Positions 18,402 through 26,990 of a DNA stretch of 64,000 nt are shown here, one piece after another (position 1 is the stretch's first letter; each line of letters begins with the position of its first letter). The stretch comes from Franzmannia pantelleriensis. GTDB lineage: Bacteria > Pseudomonadota > Gammaproteobacteria > Pseudomonadales > Halomonadaceae. A program made the translations under genes and the position numbers. Under the pieces are notes generated by a model. That model was given only the letters and a program-made list of their open reading frames with translations. It was not told the DNA's origin and searched no databases. Where the stretch lies: NCBI RefSeq assembly GCF_900102875.1, contig NZ_FNGH01000005.1, positions 209,519 through 273,518 on the forward strand, in the 5' to 3' direction.

Positions 18402-19616
18402 ATGACACAAAACGTCTCACGGGTGGATATCGCCATCGTTGGCGGCGGGCTGGTGGGGGCCAGCCTGGCGGCGGCTTTGGCGCCGCTGATCGAGGGCCGG
18501 GGACTCAAGGTAGCGGTGATCGAGCCGAGTCCCTTGCCCACGAGTATAGACGCCGCTCAGCAGGTGCAACCCAGTTTCGATGCGCGCGCCAGCGCCATCG
18601 CCCAGGGCTCGTGCCAGCACTTCGCACGGCTTGGACTATGGCCGCAGCTGGCCGAGCAGGCCGAGCCGATTCGTACCATTCATGTCAGTGAGCGAGGGCG
18701 GCTGGGCGTGACCCGACTCAGCGCCACTGAGCTGGGGGTGTCAGCACTGGGGCATGTGATACCCAATGCCTGGCTGGGGCAGGTGCTGCACCAGCGGTTG
18801 GCTGGGTTGAGGCTCGATTGGCACTGCCCGGCGCGGGTCGAGAGTATCGAAGCGCACCCGGGCGGGCATCGTCTAGCGCTGTCGGATGGCGAGACGCTCG
18901 AAGCTGAGCTGACGGTGTTGGCCGACGGCGGTCGCTCGGGGCTCAAGGAGCAGCTGGGGATCGCCAGCCAGGCGACGCCTTATGACCAGGTAGCGCTGAT
19001 CGCCAACCTGGAAGTCAGTCGGCCGCACAACGGTATGGCCTACGAGCGCTTCACGGCGGATGGCCCGCTGGCGCTATTGCCACTCCCCGGGCAGCGGATG
19101 GAATTGATCTGGACGCACCGTGCCGGCAGCGAAGCGCAGACACTGGCGCTTGGCGACGGCGATTTTCTGGCGCGGCTACAATGGGCCTTCGGTGACCGCG
19201 CCGGCCGTTTCCGGCGCGTCGGCACGCGCCACTGCTACCCGCTTTCGCTGGTCACTGCCAAGGAGCCGACTCGCCCGGGGTTAGTGGTGCTGGGCAACGC
19301 CGCTCATGCGCTGCATCCGGTAGCCGGCCAGGGCTTCAATCTGGCACTGCGCGGGGTCATGGATCTGGTCGCGGCGCTGGAGGCGGCTCAGCAGCGCGGT
19401 GCGGGGCTGGGCAGTGCCGAAACCCTGGCCGACCTCGAACGCCGCCGCGGCGCTGATCGCCACAACGTGATTCGCTTCAGCGATGGCCTGATCCGACTGT
19501 TCGGCATCGACAACGGTTGGCTCTCCCACGCTCGCGCGGCGGGGCTGGTGGGCCTCAACCTGGTGGGACCACTGCGCCGCACCCTGGCGCGGCGAGCGAT
19601 GGGACTGGAGCGCTAA
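18402..19616 (+). CDS. ubiH: 2-octaprenyl-6-methoxyphenol hydroxylase (ubiquinone synthesis)
   Basis: FAD monooxygenase performing a ring hydroxylation of ubiquinone synthesis in the Ubi complex. FAD-binding IAIVGGGLVGASLAAAL at the N-terminus, the LADGGRSGLK variant of the DG motif, and GNAAHALHPVAGQGFNLALRG (second FAD motif) are present. Length 404. Gene order after ygfB-pepP identifies it as UbiH. In E. coli the next gene is ubiI; here a convergent NCS2 permease intervenes. Confidence 0.93.
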   Translation: MTQNVSRVDIAIVGGGLVGASLAAALAPLIEGRGLKVAVIEPSPLPTSIDAAQQVQPSFDARASAIAQGSCQHFARLGLWPQLAEQAEPIRTIHVSERGRLGVTRLSATELGVSALGHVIPNAWLGQVLHQRLAGLRLDWHCPARVESIEAHPGGHRLALSDGETLEAELTVLADGGRSGLKEQLGIASQATPYDQVALIANLEVSRPHNGMAYERFTADGPLALLPLPGQRMELIWTHRAGSEAQTLALGDGDFLARLQWAFGDRAGRFRRVGTRHCYPLSLVTAKEPTRPGLVVLGNAAHALHPVAGQGFNLALRGVMDLVAALEAAQQRGAGLGSAETLADLERRRGADRHNVIRFSDGLIRLFGIDNGWLSHARAAGLVGLNLVGPLRRTLARRAMGLER

Positions 19617-19617
19617 C

Positions 19618-19658
19618 GGCGCGGCGCCCCGGTGGATTTCCCGCCGGGGCGCCGCGCC
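19618..19658. terminator. 15-bp hairpin between convergent ubiH and NCS2 permease
   Basis: Perfect 15-base inverted repeat (19618-19632 and 19644-19658, all G/C) around an 11-base loop. There is no following T tract on either strand, so it may act as a transcript-end stabiliser or bidirectional pause rather than a classical terminator. Confidence 0.5.
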
Positions 19659-19672
19659 AGAGCGTGCTGCGT

Positions 19673-21055
19673 TCAGACGTTGGACTTGGCGTCCTCGCTC
19701 TTGCTGGCCACTGCCTCATCGGCGCTAGGCTGCTGGCGGCCGGGTTTTCCGGGCAGAATGGCGTCCAGCACCAGGGCGGCTACTGCCGCCGGCACCAGGC
19801 CCGACTTGAGCAGCAGTCCAGCTTGCCCGGGCATGGTCTCGGAGATCGCTTCCACCGCCGGTAGGCCGATGCCCAGACTGAGTGCCACGGCGATAATCAG
19901 CATGGCGCGCTGGTCGAGTTCGCACTCCTGGATGATCTTGAGTCCCGCCGAGGCGATCATGCCGAACATCACGACCCCGGCACCGCCCAGTACGGCGTGG
20001 GGCATGGCCGCCACCAGGCCGCCGAGCTTGGGGAACAGGCCCATGCAGATCAGCAGGATACCGCCGATGGTCACCACGTGGCGGCTGACGACCCCGGTCA
20101 GCGTGATCAGGCCGACGTTCTGGGCGTAGGCGGTGTTGGGCAGGGTGTTGAACAGCGCGGCGAAGGAGGTGGCCACGCCGTCGGCCATGACGCCACCGGA
20201 GAGCTCGCGATCCTTGGCCTGGCGGCCGGCGCCGCCGATGGTGATGGCGGAGATATTGCCAATGGTCTCCAGCCCCACCACGAACATGATCAGGGTCATG
20301 CCGATGATGGCAGTCAGCTGGAATTCCAGGCCGTACTGGAGGGGCTTAGGAATGGAGAACCAGGCGGCGTCGCCGACGCTGGCGAAGTCCACCATGCCGA
20401 GCAGGATCGCCAGGATATAGCCGCTGGCCAGGCCCACCAGAATGGAGGCCGCCTTGAGGAAGCCGCGGCCGAACTGGTGTACGCCGATGGTGACCACCAG
20501 CACGAAGAAGGCCAGGCCCAGGTTGGTGGGGGAAGCAAAGTTGTCGCTGCCGACGCCGCCGGCGGCGTAGTTGAGGCCCACCGGCATCAGCGTAATGCCG
20601 ATCAACAGCACCACGATGCCGGTCACCACCGGCGAGAACCAGTGGCGGATCTTCTTGAGGAAGGCCCCTAGGCCCACCTGCAGGAGTCCGGCCACCAGCG
20701 AGGCACCAAGCACGGCGGGCAAGCCGAAGGTGCCAGCCAGGGGCAGGGCCACCGGCAGGAAGCCGAAGCTGGTGCCCTGGACGATGGGCAGGCGGGCGCC
20801 GATGGGTCCCATGCCAATGGTCTGGACCAGGGTGGCGATACCGGCCACGAAGAGAGCAACCTGTATCAGGAAGATCTGTTCGCCGGTGGTGGCACCGATC
20901 ACGCCGGCGATGATGATGGGCGGCGTCACGTTGCCGGCGAACATCGCCATGATGTGCTGAATACCTAGGGGAATTGCCTTGCCGAGCGGCGGCATGGCCT
21001 CGGGATCCTGATTGATGGTGCGCGAGGGCCGCTGGCCCTGTTCGGGGTTACTCAT
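19673..21055 (-). CDS. NCS2 purine (xanthine/urate) permease
   Basis: Inner-membrane nucleobase:cation symporter of 460 residues with about 12-14 hydrophobic segments. The NAT signature is AQNVGLITLTGVVSRHV; the QNxG....TG form is that of xanthine/urate carriers, whereas uracil carriers differ at the end. Start 21055 is supported by AGAGG upstream. It breaks the usual ubiH-ubiI pair. Two TTGTATACAA-type operators precede it (21082 and 21128), tying it to the purine island 20 kb away. Substrate (xanthine, urate or both) is inferred. Confidence 0.87.
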   Translation of the reverse strand: MSNPEQGQRPSRTINQDPEAMPPLGKAIPLGIQHIMAMFAGNVTPPIIIAGVIGATTGEQIFLIQVALFVAGIATLVQTIGMGPIGARLPIVQGTSFGFLPVALPLAGTFGLPAVLGASLVAGLLQVGLGAFLKKIRHWFSPVVTGIVVLLIGITLMPVGLNYAAGGVGSDNFASPTNLGLAFFVLVVTIGVHQFGRGFLKAASILVGLASGYILAILLGMVDFASVGDAAWFSIPKPLQYGLEFQLTAIIGMTLIMFVVGLETIGNISAITIGGAGRQAKDRELSGGVMADGVATSFAALFNTLPNTAYAQNVGLITLTGVVSRHVVTIGGILLICMGLFPKLGGLVAAMPHAVLGGAGVVMFGMIASAGLKIIQECELDQRAMLIIAVALSLGIGLPAVEAISETMPGQAGLLLKSGLVPAAVAALVLDAILPGKPGRQQPSADEAVASKSEDAKSNV

Positions 21056-21081
21056 GGGATAGCCTCTACTGTGCATTATTT

Positions 21082-21091
21082 TTGTATACCG
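21082..21091. promoter_or_regulatory. TTGTATAC-type operator, proximal NCS2 site
   Basis: TTGTATACCG, 8 of 10 positions of the TTGTATACAA palindrome, 27 bases upstream of the NCS2 permease start. Candidate binding site for the GntR regulators of the purine island. Confidence 0.55.
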
Positions 21092-21127
21092 CAGATGGGG
21101 TGACATTGAGCACATCACACCCGGTTA

Positions 21128-21139
21128 TTGTGTACACAA
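21128..21139. promoter_or_regulatory. TTGTGTACACAA operator, distal NCS2 site
   Basis: Perfect 12-base palindrome, a TGTGTACA variant of the island's TGTATACA motif, 73 bases upstream of the NCS2 permease start and 46 bases from the proximal site. Confidence 0.6.
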
Positions 21140-21256
21140 AATAGACGTCTATGAAAAACATTTCCACCCATTTTGTGTGTTGCGCAGCGCTGACTCGAGT
21201 GCGCTGCGCCGGCGTGAGATACTCGTCGACATCACTCAGGAGTTGAGGAGACGCCC

Positions 21257-22471
21257 ATGCAGGCGCATGTGATCATCGTCGGTGGCGGCATGGTGGGGGC
21301 CAGCCTGGCGGCGCTACTGGGTCAGGCCGGGCTGACGGTGACGGTCGTCGACGGGCGTCCCGCGCCGCTGACGCAGCCCTATGTGCCGAGCGATACGCCC
21401 TCGCCGCGCGTCAGCGCCCTGACACCCGTGTCACAGCGCCTGCTGGAAGGACTTGAGGTATGGCCGCGGCTGGCGAGGATCACACCCTACGCCGGTATGC
21501 AGGTGTGGGATGGCGAGGGCAGCGGCGAGATTCGCTTCAGCGCCGATCAGGCCGGCGTGCCGCAGTTGGGCCATATCGTCGAGAACGAGGTGGTGTTGGC
21601 GGCCCTCGAAGCGCGTCTGGCCGAATTGCCCAGCGTCACCCAGCGCTACGCGGCCCGGGCCGTTGGCCTGGTTCATGGCGTCTCGGGTAGCCGCCTGACG
21701 CTCGAGGGTGGCGAGACGCTCGAGGCGCCGCTGGTGGTGGCCGCTGATGGTGCGCGCTCGCCGCTGCGAGGGATGGCCGGTATCGAGACCCGCGAGGCGG
21801 ACACCGGCCAGCACGCGCTGGTCACCACGGTGCGGGTCGAACGCAGCCACGCCGGGGTCGCACGCCAGGTGTTCTTGCCTAGCGGCCCGCTGGCCTTTCT
21901 GCCTTTGACCCTCGAGGGTGAGCCCCACTACTGCTCGATCGTCTGGTCGACGTCGCCGGATGAGGCCGAGCGGCTGGCCGGTCTGTCTCGCCCTGCACTG
22001 TCGCTGGCGCTGCATGAGGCCTTCGAGGGACGACTGGGGGATGTCGAGGTCATCGATGATGCCATCGCTATCCCGCTGGTGCAGCGTCATGCCCGCGACT
22101 ACGTGCTGCCTGGTCTGGCGCTGATCGGCGACGCCGCGCACAGCATTCACCCACTGGCCGGCCAGGGCGTCAATCTGGGCCTGATGGACGCCGCAGTCCT
22201 CGCCGAGGAGCTGACCGAGGCGCAGCGGCGCGGCGCGGCACTCGGTGACCCGCGCATCCTGTCGCGCTATGCGCGACGGCGGCGTGGCGACAACGCCGCC
22301 ATGCTGGCGCTGATGGATGGCTTTCGGCTGCTGTTCGGCACACGCCACCCGGCGCTGACCCTGGCCCGCAACGTCGGCCTTTCAGGCGTCCACCGGCTGA
22401 CCCCGCTCAAGCGGCTGATGATGCGCCAGGCCATCGGCGAACGTGGCCGCCTGCCGTTGGCATGTCGCTGA
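21257..22471 (+). CDS. ubiI: ubiquinone-pathway FAD hydroxylase (UbiI/VisC-like)
   Basis: FAD monooxygenase of 404 residues in the UbiH/UbiF/UbiI family. N-terminal VIIVGGGMVGASLAALLG, DGARSPLRGMAGI (DG motif) and GDAAHSIHPLAGQGVNLGLMD are intact. Position after pepP-ubiH points to UbiI, the C5 hydroxylase, but UbiF-type activity cannot be excluded from sequence. TGAGGAG ribosome site. Its separation from ubiH by the antisense permease means it needs its own promoter, though none is obvious in the 200-base gap. Confidence 0.88.
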   Translation: MQAHVIIVGGGMVGASLAALLGQAGLTVTVVDGRPAPLTQPYVPSDTPSPRVSALTPVSQRLLEGLEVWPRLARITPYAGMQVWDGEGSGEIRFSADQAGVPQLGHIVENEVVLAALEARLAELPSVTQRYAARAVGLVHGVSGSRLTLEGGETLEAPLVVAADGARSPLRGMAGIETREADTGQHALVTTVRVERSHAGVARQVFLPSGPLAFLPLTLEGEPHYCSIVWSTSPDEAERLAGLSRPALSLALHEAFEGRLGDVEVIDDAIAIPLVQRHARDYVLPGLALIGDAAHSIHPLAGQGVNLGLMDAAVLAEELTEAQRRGAALGDPRILSRYARRRRGDNAAMLALMDGFRLLFGTRHPALTLARNVGLSGVHRLTPLKRLMMRQAIGERGRLPLACR

Positions 22472-22483
22472 ATCACGTGCTCG

Positions 22484-23116
22484 CTACGCCGGGACCTGAG
22501 CGGCCGAGGTCCAGACCTGTGTCATGGCATCGAGCTGGCGTGACAGGCGCGCGTTGAGTGCCTTCAGGGTCATGGCATCGTCGCTGACGAACTCCACGAA
22601 CATCATGTTGAGGCTGTTGAACAGCAGGTCGCCCAGCGCGTCGGTATCCATCTGCGCATCGATCTCTCCTTGAGCCTGCCCGCTGGCGAGCAGCGCCTGG
22701 ACCTGGGCGCGCAGGCGCTCATCGAGCTGATGATAGAGCACCCCGTTAGGCGTCAGTGGCGCCTCGATGGATAGCGCCATGGCCGCTCGCCACATCTCCT
22801 TGCTGAGGTAGTTGAGCGAGTGATTGTAGTAGTGGCTGATCAATGCCTGCAGGGCCTCGCGCATTCCCGCCGGGGGGGTGGCCAGCAGCGTCTCACCGGC
22901 GGCGAGCACCTCTTCCACCTCCATGGCGACGATGGCGATCAGGATATCGCCCTTGGTGGTGTAGTAGTTGTAGACCGTACCTACCGATACCTCGGCGATC
23001 TCGGCGATGTCCTCGATACGCACATGGCGGTAGCCGCTGCTGCGAAACAGCTGCGTGGACGCCGCAAGGATCCGGCGTTTGCGGTCGGCTTTCTGGCGTG
23101 TGCGAAGTCCCGTCAC
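22484..23116 (-). CDS. TetR/AcrR-family repressor
   Basis: 210-residue regulator with an N-terminal helix-turn-helix (RRILAASTQLFRSSGYRHVR then IEDIAEIAEVSVGTVYNYY, about residues 14-52) and an all-helical ligand domain. GTG start with GGGAGAAGG upstream. It is divergent from the polyamine-type ABC operon, and a perfect TTGAAC-CT-GTTCAA palindrome lies in the 124-base gap. By position it most likely represses both itself and that operon; ligand unknown. Confidence 0.9.
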   Translation of the reverse strand: MTGLRTRQKADRKRRILAASTQLFRSSGYRHVRIEDIAEIAEVSVGTVYNYYTTKGDILIAIVAMEVEEVLAAGETLLATPPAGMREALQALISHYYNHSLNYLSKEMWRAAMALSIEAPLTPNGVLYHQLDERLRAQVQALLASGQAQGEIDAQMDTDALGDLLFNSLNMMFVEFVSDDAMTLKALNARLSRQLDAMTQVWTSAAQVPA

Positions 23117-23168
23117 TCACCTTCTCCCGGGTGATGAATAGCGTTTAAAAATATTATTGACGTTAAAC

Positions 23169-23182
23169 TTGAACCTGTTCAA
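23169..23182. promoter_or_regulatory. candidate TetR operator
   Basis: TTGAACCTGTTCAA, perfect 6-base arms around CT, in the divergent gap between the TetR gene and the ABC operon. A wider imperfect inverted repeat (GTTTAA...TTAAAC, 23143-23168) adjoins it. Typical position and size for a TetR dimer site. Confidence 0.65.
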
Positions 23183-23240
23183 TATTTTTTTGAGCCGACC
23201 GCCCGTTGTCGGTGCTGCCCACTCCCCGGGAGACAACAAG

Positions 23241-24314
23241 ATGAACAAGATCCGTTTGACACAGGCCGCTGGCCTGCCCGCCTGTGCTCTGCTCGGTCTG
23301 GCGGCACTCCCCGCCCAGGCTCAGGCCCAGGATACGCTCAATGCCCTGGTGTGGTGCGATCACACCGATGCCGCGCTGATCGAACCCTTCGAAGAGGCCC
23401 ATGGCGTCACCGTCAACCTGCGCGAGTATGAGGGCACCGGTGCCGCCTTCGCCATGCTCGAGCAGTCACGCCCCGGCGACTGGGACGTGCTGGTCATCGA
23501 TACCATCGATGTGCCGCGCGCCGTCGAGGCGGGCCTGCTGGCCGCATTGCCGGATGATGAACTGCCCACCGACGACTTCTTCCCCGAGGTGGTGATGGCC
23601 TCCAGTAATAGCGTCGACGGCACGACCTATGCGGTGACCGAGAAGTTCGGCTATAACACCATCTCCTACAATGCCGACCGGGTCGATCCTGCCGACCTCG
23701 ATGATCTGCTGGCGATCTGGTCCGGCGAGAGCGGTGCACGCCTCGCGATCTACGACTACTACCTGCCGGTGATCGGCCTGGTCGCGGTGGGACTGGGGCT
23801 GGACACCTCGGATCTCACCGCCGACGACCTGCCGGCGATTCGTGACGAGCTGTTCAAGATGAAGGCGGCGTCGCGGTCGGTAGGCGAGGTGGTGGCGAGC
23901 CAGACCGCGCTGGCTACCGGTGAGGCGGACATCATCGTCGGCGGCGGTGAATGGCTGACCGCGGTACTGGCCGAGGAGCAGCCCGAGCTGACCTGGACGA
24001 TTCCCGAGCAGGGCGCGGTGCGCTGGTCGCAGTCCATCGCCGTGCTCGAGGAGAGCCAGAACCAGGATCTGGCAGTGGAGTTCGTCAAGTACGTCGTCAG
24101 CGCGGAAGGCCAGGCGGCGCTGGCGACCTCGTCGTGCTTCTGGGGCATGCCCGCCAACCAGCGTGCCGGTGAGCTGCTCAGCGATGAGCAGAGGGCGGTG
24201 CTGCGCTGGGACGAGCAGGACGACTACCTGTCGCGCAGCCAGCTCTATCCGGCACCGGGTGCGCAGCTCGACGGCCAGATGCAGGATCTGTGGCTCGAGA
24301 TGCTGCAGCACTGA
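23241..24314 (+). CDS. periplasmic solute-binding protein, spermidine/putrescine (PotD-like) type
   Basis: Type 1 extracellular solute-binding protein of 357 residues with a signal peptide (about 1-30, cleavage after AQA). Start 23241 gives this signal peptide; an upstream in-frame start would not. The mature domain begins LNALVWCDHTDAALIEPFEE and resembles PotD-type proteins, including the late segment SCFWGMPANQ. The protein is strongly acidic. First gene of a five-gene operon (binding protein, two permeases, ATPase, hydrolase). Substrate is a polyamine-like cation by family, but the operon's hydrolase hints at something modified after uptake. Confidence 0.88.
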   Translation: MNKIRLTQAAGLPACALLGLAALPAQAQAQDTLNALVWCDHTDAALIEPFEEAHGVTVNLREYEGTGAAFAMLEQSRPGDWDVLVIDTIDVPRAVEAGLLAALPDDELPTDDFFPEVVMASSNSVDGTTYAVTEKFGYNTISYNADRVDPADLDDLLAIWSGESGARLAIYDYYLPVIGLVAVGLGLDTSDLTADDLPAIRDELFKMKAASRSVGEVVASQTALATGEADIIVGGGEWLTAVLAEEQPELTWTIPEQGAVRWSQSIAVLEESQNQDLAVEFVKYVVSAEGQAALATSSCFWGMPANQRAGELLSDEQRAVLRWDEQDDYLSRSQLYPAPGAQLDGQMQDLWLEMLQH

Positions 24315-24316
24315 TC

Positions 24317-25165
24317 ATGGCGATATCCAACACGCTTCGCGGCTGGGGTTTCGTCACCCCGGCCCTGTTCTGGACGCTGGCCTTCTTCGTCGCTCCCTTC
24401 GCCATTATGGTGGCGATGAGCCTGGCGACCCTGGAAGGCCGTGAGCTGATCTGGGGCCTCGACCTCGCCAACTACCGCCGGCTGTTCGGTCAGTCGTTCC
24501 TGTCCGGTGCCATTATCGTCTCGCTGCAGATCACCCTGACGGTGACGCTGATCTCGATCCTGCTGGCCTATCCGCTGGCCTGGATCATCGCCTTCCGGGT
24601 GCCGCCGCGCTGGCAGCGGCTGGTGCTGCTGCTGGCGATCCTGCCGTTCTGGACCTCCTATGTGGTGCGCTCCTACTCTTGGCTGCTGGTGCTGTCCCGC
24701 GAGGGCATCGTCAATAATGCCCTGATGTCGCTGGGGGTGATCGCCGAGCCGCTGCAGATGGCCAGCACACGTTTCGCCACCGTGACTGGCTTCGTGCACT
24801 TCTTCGTGATGCTGCTGACGCTGACGATTTTCGCCAATCTGGTCCAGCTGTCGCCCAACTATCGACGTGCGGCGACCGATCTCGGCGCCAGCGGCTGGCA
24901 GGCGTTTCGCCACGTGATTCTGCCGCTGACCCTGCCGGGCATCATGGTGGGCGCCTTCCTGACCTTCGTGCTGTGCATCGGTGACTACATCACGCCGCAG
25001 ATTCTCGGCGGCAACAATGAACTGACGGTGCCCCAGGTGATCATGGTGCAGTTGGGGCGGCGCGGCGACTTCCCGCTGGCCGCGGCGCTGTCCATCGTGC
25101 TGATGGGGCTGGTGACACTCGCCTATTTGGCCAGCGCACGCTGGCTGCGACTGGACAGGGTGTGA
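24317..25165 (+). CDS. ABC transporter permease, PotB-like
   Basis: Inner-membrane permease of 282 residues with six hydrophobic segments and the coupling-helix EAA motif AATDLGASGWQAFRHVILP. The start two bases after the binding-protein stop is chosen because the sequence then begins directly at the first membrane helix. PotB/PotH branch of polyamine-type transporters. Confidence 0.9.
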   Translation: MAISNTLRGWGFVTPALFWTLAFFVAPFAIMVAMSLATLEGRELIWGLDLANYRRLFGQSFLSGAIIVSLQITLTVTLISILLAYPLAWIIAFRVPPRWQRLVLLLAILPFWTSYVVRSYSWLLVLSREGIVNNALMSLGVIAEPLQMASTRFATVTGFVHFFVMLLTLTIFANLVQLSPNYRRAATDLGASGWQAFRHVILPLTLPGIMVGAFLTFVLCIGDYITPQILGGNNELTVPQVIMVQLGRRGDFPLAAALSIVLMGLVTLAYLASARWLRLDRV

Positions 25166-25167
25166 TC

Positions 25168-25938
25168 ATGCGTAGACTGCAGTGGGGATATCTGTTGCTG
25201 GCCTTTGCCTTCATCTACCTGCCGGTGGCCTCGCTGGTGTTGTTCTCGTTCAAGGACGGCAGCCTGCCGCTACCGCCCTTCGAGGGGCCGACCCTGCGCT
25301 GGTATGGCGAGGTGCTCGGCGATCGACGGCTGATGGCGGCGCTTGGCCACTCGCTGATGGTGGCGGTGGGCTCGTCGCTGACCGCCTGCGTGCTGGGCTT
25401 TCTGGCCGCCTACGGTCTGGCGCGCCACGTGCTGCCGGGGTCGCTGTGGCTGCGCGGGCTGTTGATTGCACCGATGACGGTCAGCTACCTGATCGTCGGC
25501 CTGGGCCTGCTGATCGTCTTCAACCAGCTCGGCATCGGCCTGTCGCTGTGGGCGGCGGGCATCGGCCATGTGGTGATCAACCTGCCGCTGTGCTTTGCGA
25601 TCATCTACGCCTCGATGGGCGCCCAGCAGCAGAATATCGAGCGCGCCGCCCGCGATCTCGGCGCCGGCGAGGCGCGGGTGATCACCCTGGTCACGGTGCC
25701 GATGCTGGCGCCGGCGATCCTGGCGGCATTCTTCCTGGCCATGACCCTGAGCTGGGATGAGTTCGTGATCGCCTTCCTGCTCACCCGCTTCGAGGTGACC
25801 CTGCCGGTGGAGATCTGGAGCCTGCTGCGCTCGGGGCTCTCGTCGAAGACCAATGCCATCGGCAGCATCGTGTTCCTTGGCTCGGCCGCCATCGTGCTGC
25901 TACTCGAACTGTTCATCTTCGGAAGACGCCGCCCATGA
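25168..25938 (+). CDS. ABC transporter permease, PotC-like
   Basis: Second permease, 256 residues, six membrane segments and the EAA motif AARDLGAGEARVITLVTVP. ATG 25168 is preferred over GTG 25162 because AGGG at 25157-25160 is then 7 bases away. The stop overlaps the ATPase start (ATGA). Confidence 0.9.
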   Translation: MRRLQWGYLLLAFAFIYLPVASLVLFSFKDGSLPLPPFEGPTLRWYGEVLGDRRLMAALGHSLMVAVGSSLTACVLGFLAAYGLARHVLPGSLWLRGLLIAPMTVSYLIVGLGLLIVFNQLGIGLSLWAAGIGHVVINLPLCFAIIYASMGAQQQNIERAARDLGAGEARVITLVTVPMLAPAILAAFFLAMTLSWDEFVIAFLLTRFEVTLPVEIWSLLRSGLSSKTNAIGSIVFLGSAAIVLLLELFIFGRRRP

Positions 25939-26990
25939 CCGCACCCATTACCATCGCGTCGCTGTGCCACGATTTCCAGGACTTTCGCGCCCTGCACGAT
26001 ATCGACCTGGAGATCGCCGCGGGCGAGTACATCGTGCTGCTCGGCCCGTCGGGCTGCGGCAAGACCACGCTGCTGTCGATCCTCGGCGGCTTTATCGTGC
26101 CGACCCAGGGCGCGGTGAAGATCGGCGGTCGCGACATGACCGGCGTGGCGCCGGCCAAGCGACCCACCACCACCATGTTTCAGGACTATGCGCTGTTCCC
26201 GCATATGACCCTGCGCGACAACGTTGCCTTCGGGCTGCGCATGCGTGGCATGGCGCGGCGCGAGCGCCACGCCCGCGCCGAGCGGCTGCTCGAGCTCGTA
26301 GGGCTGCACGGCGATGCTGGCAAGCGCCCCCATGAGTTGTCCGGCGGTCAGCGCCAGCGGGTGGCGTTGGCACGCGCCCTGGCGGTAGAGCCGGACGTGC
26401 TGCTGCTGGATGAGCCGCTGGGAGCGCTGGACCTCAAGCTGCGCCGCACCATGCAGGATGAGCTCAAGAGTCTGCAGCGCGAGTTCGGTACCACCTTCAT
26501 TCACGTCACCCACGATCAGGAGGAGGCGATGGCCATCGCCGACCGCATCGTGGTGATGAATCGCGGCCGTATCGAGGACGTGGGGCCGCCAACGCGGGTC
26601 TATCAGCGCCCCGCCAGCCTGTTCGCCGCCAACTTCATGGGCGAGACCAACCGCCTACCCGCCACGCGTGGTGAACACGGGCTGGAGACGCCGTTTGGCC
26701 ACCTCGCGCCTCCGCAGGCGCTGATCGGCGACGGGCCCTTTACCGTCTGCCTGCGCCCGGAGCAGATTCGCAGCGGGACCGAGGGCTGGGCGCTGGGCAG
26801 TGCCCGCGTCGGCGACAGCGCCTTCTTCGGCACCCACTTCCGCTGCCACCTACACTGTGAAGATGAGGCCGCCACCACCCTGATTGCCCACCTGCCGCCA
26901 GAGGTGCAGCCGCAGCCCGGGGCCAGGCTGGCGCTGTCGGTGGATCCGGCTCAACTGAGTGTTTTCGCCGCCGAAGAGGTGTCGTCATGA
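25935..26990 (+). CDS. ABC transporter ATPase, PotA-like
   Basis: 351-residue ATPase with Walker A GPSGCGKTT, signature LSGGQRQRVALARAL, Walker B LLLDEPLGALD and the switch histidine in HVTHDQEEA. The C-terminal ~110 residues form the TOBE regulatory domain of the PotA/MalK class. Translation coupled on both sides by ATGA overlaps. Confidence 0.93.
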   Translation: MTAPITIASLCHDFQDFRALHDIDLEIAAGEYIVLLGPSGCGKTTLLSILGGFIVPTQGAVKIGGRDMTGVAPAKRPTTTMFQDYALFPHMTLRDNVAFGLRMRGMARRERHARAERLLELVGLHGDAGKRPHELSGGQRQRVALARALAVEPDVLLLDEPLGALDLKLRRTMQDELKSLQREFGTTFIHVTHDQEEAMAIADRIVVMNRGRIEDVGPPTRVYQRPASLFAANFMGETNRLPATRGEHGLETPFGHLAPPQALIGDGPFTVCLRPEQIRSGTEGWALGSARVGDSAFFGTHFRCHLHCEDEAATTLIAHLPPEVQPQPGARLALSVDPAQLSVFAAEEVSS

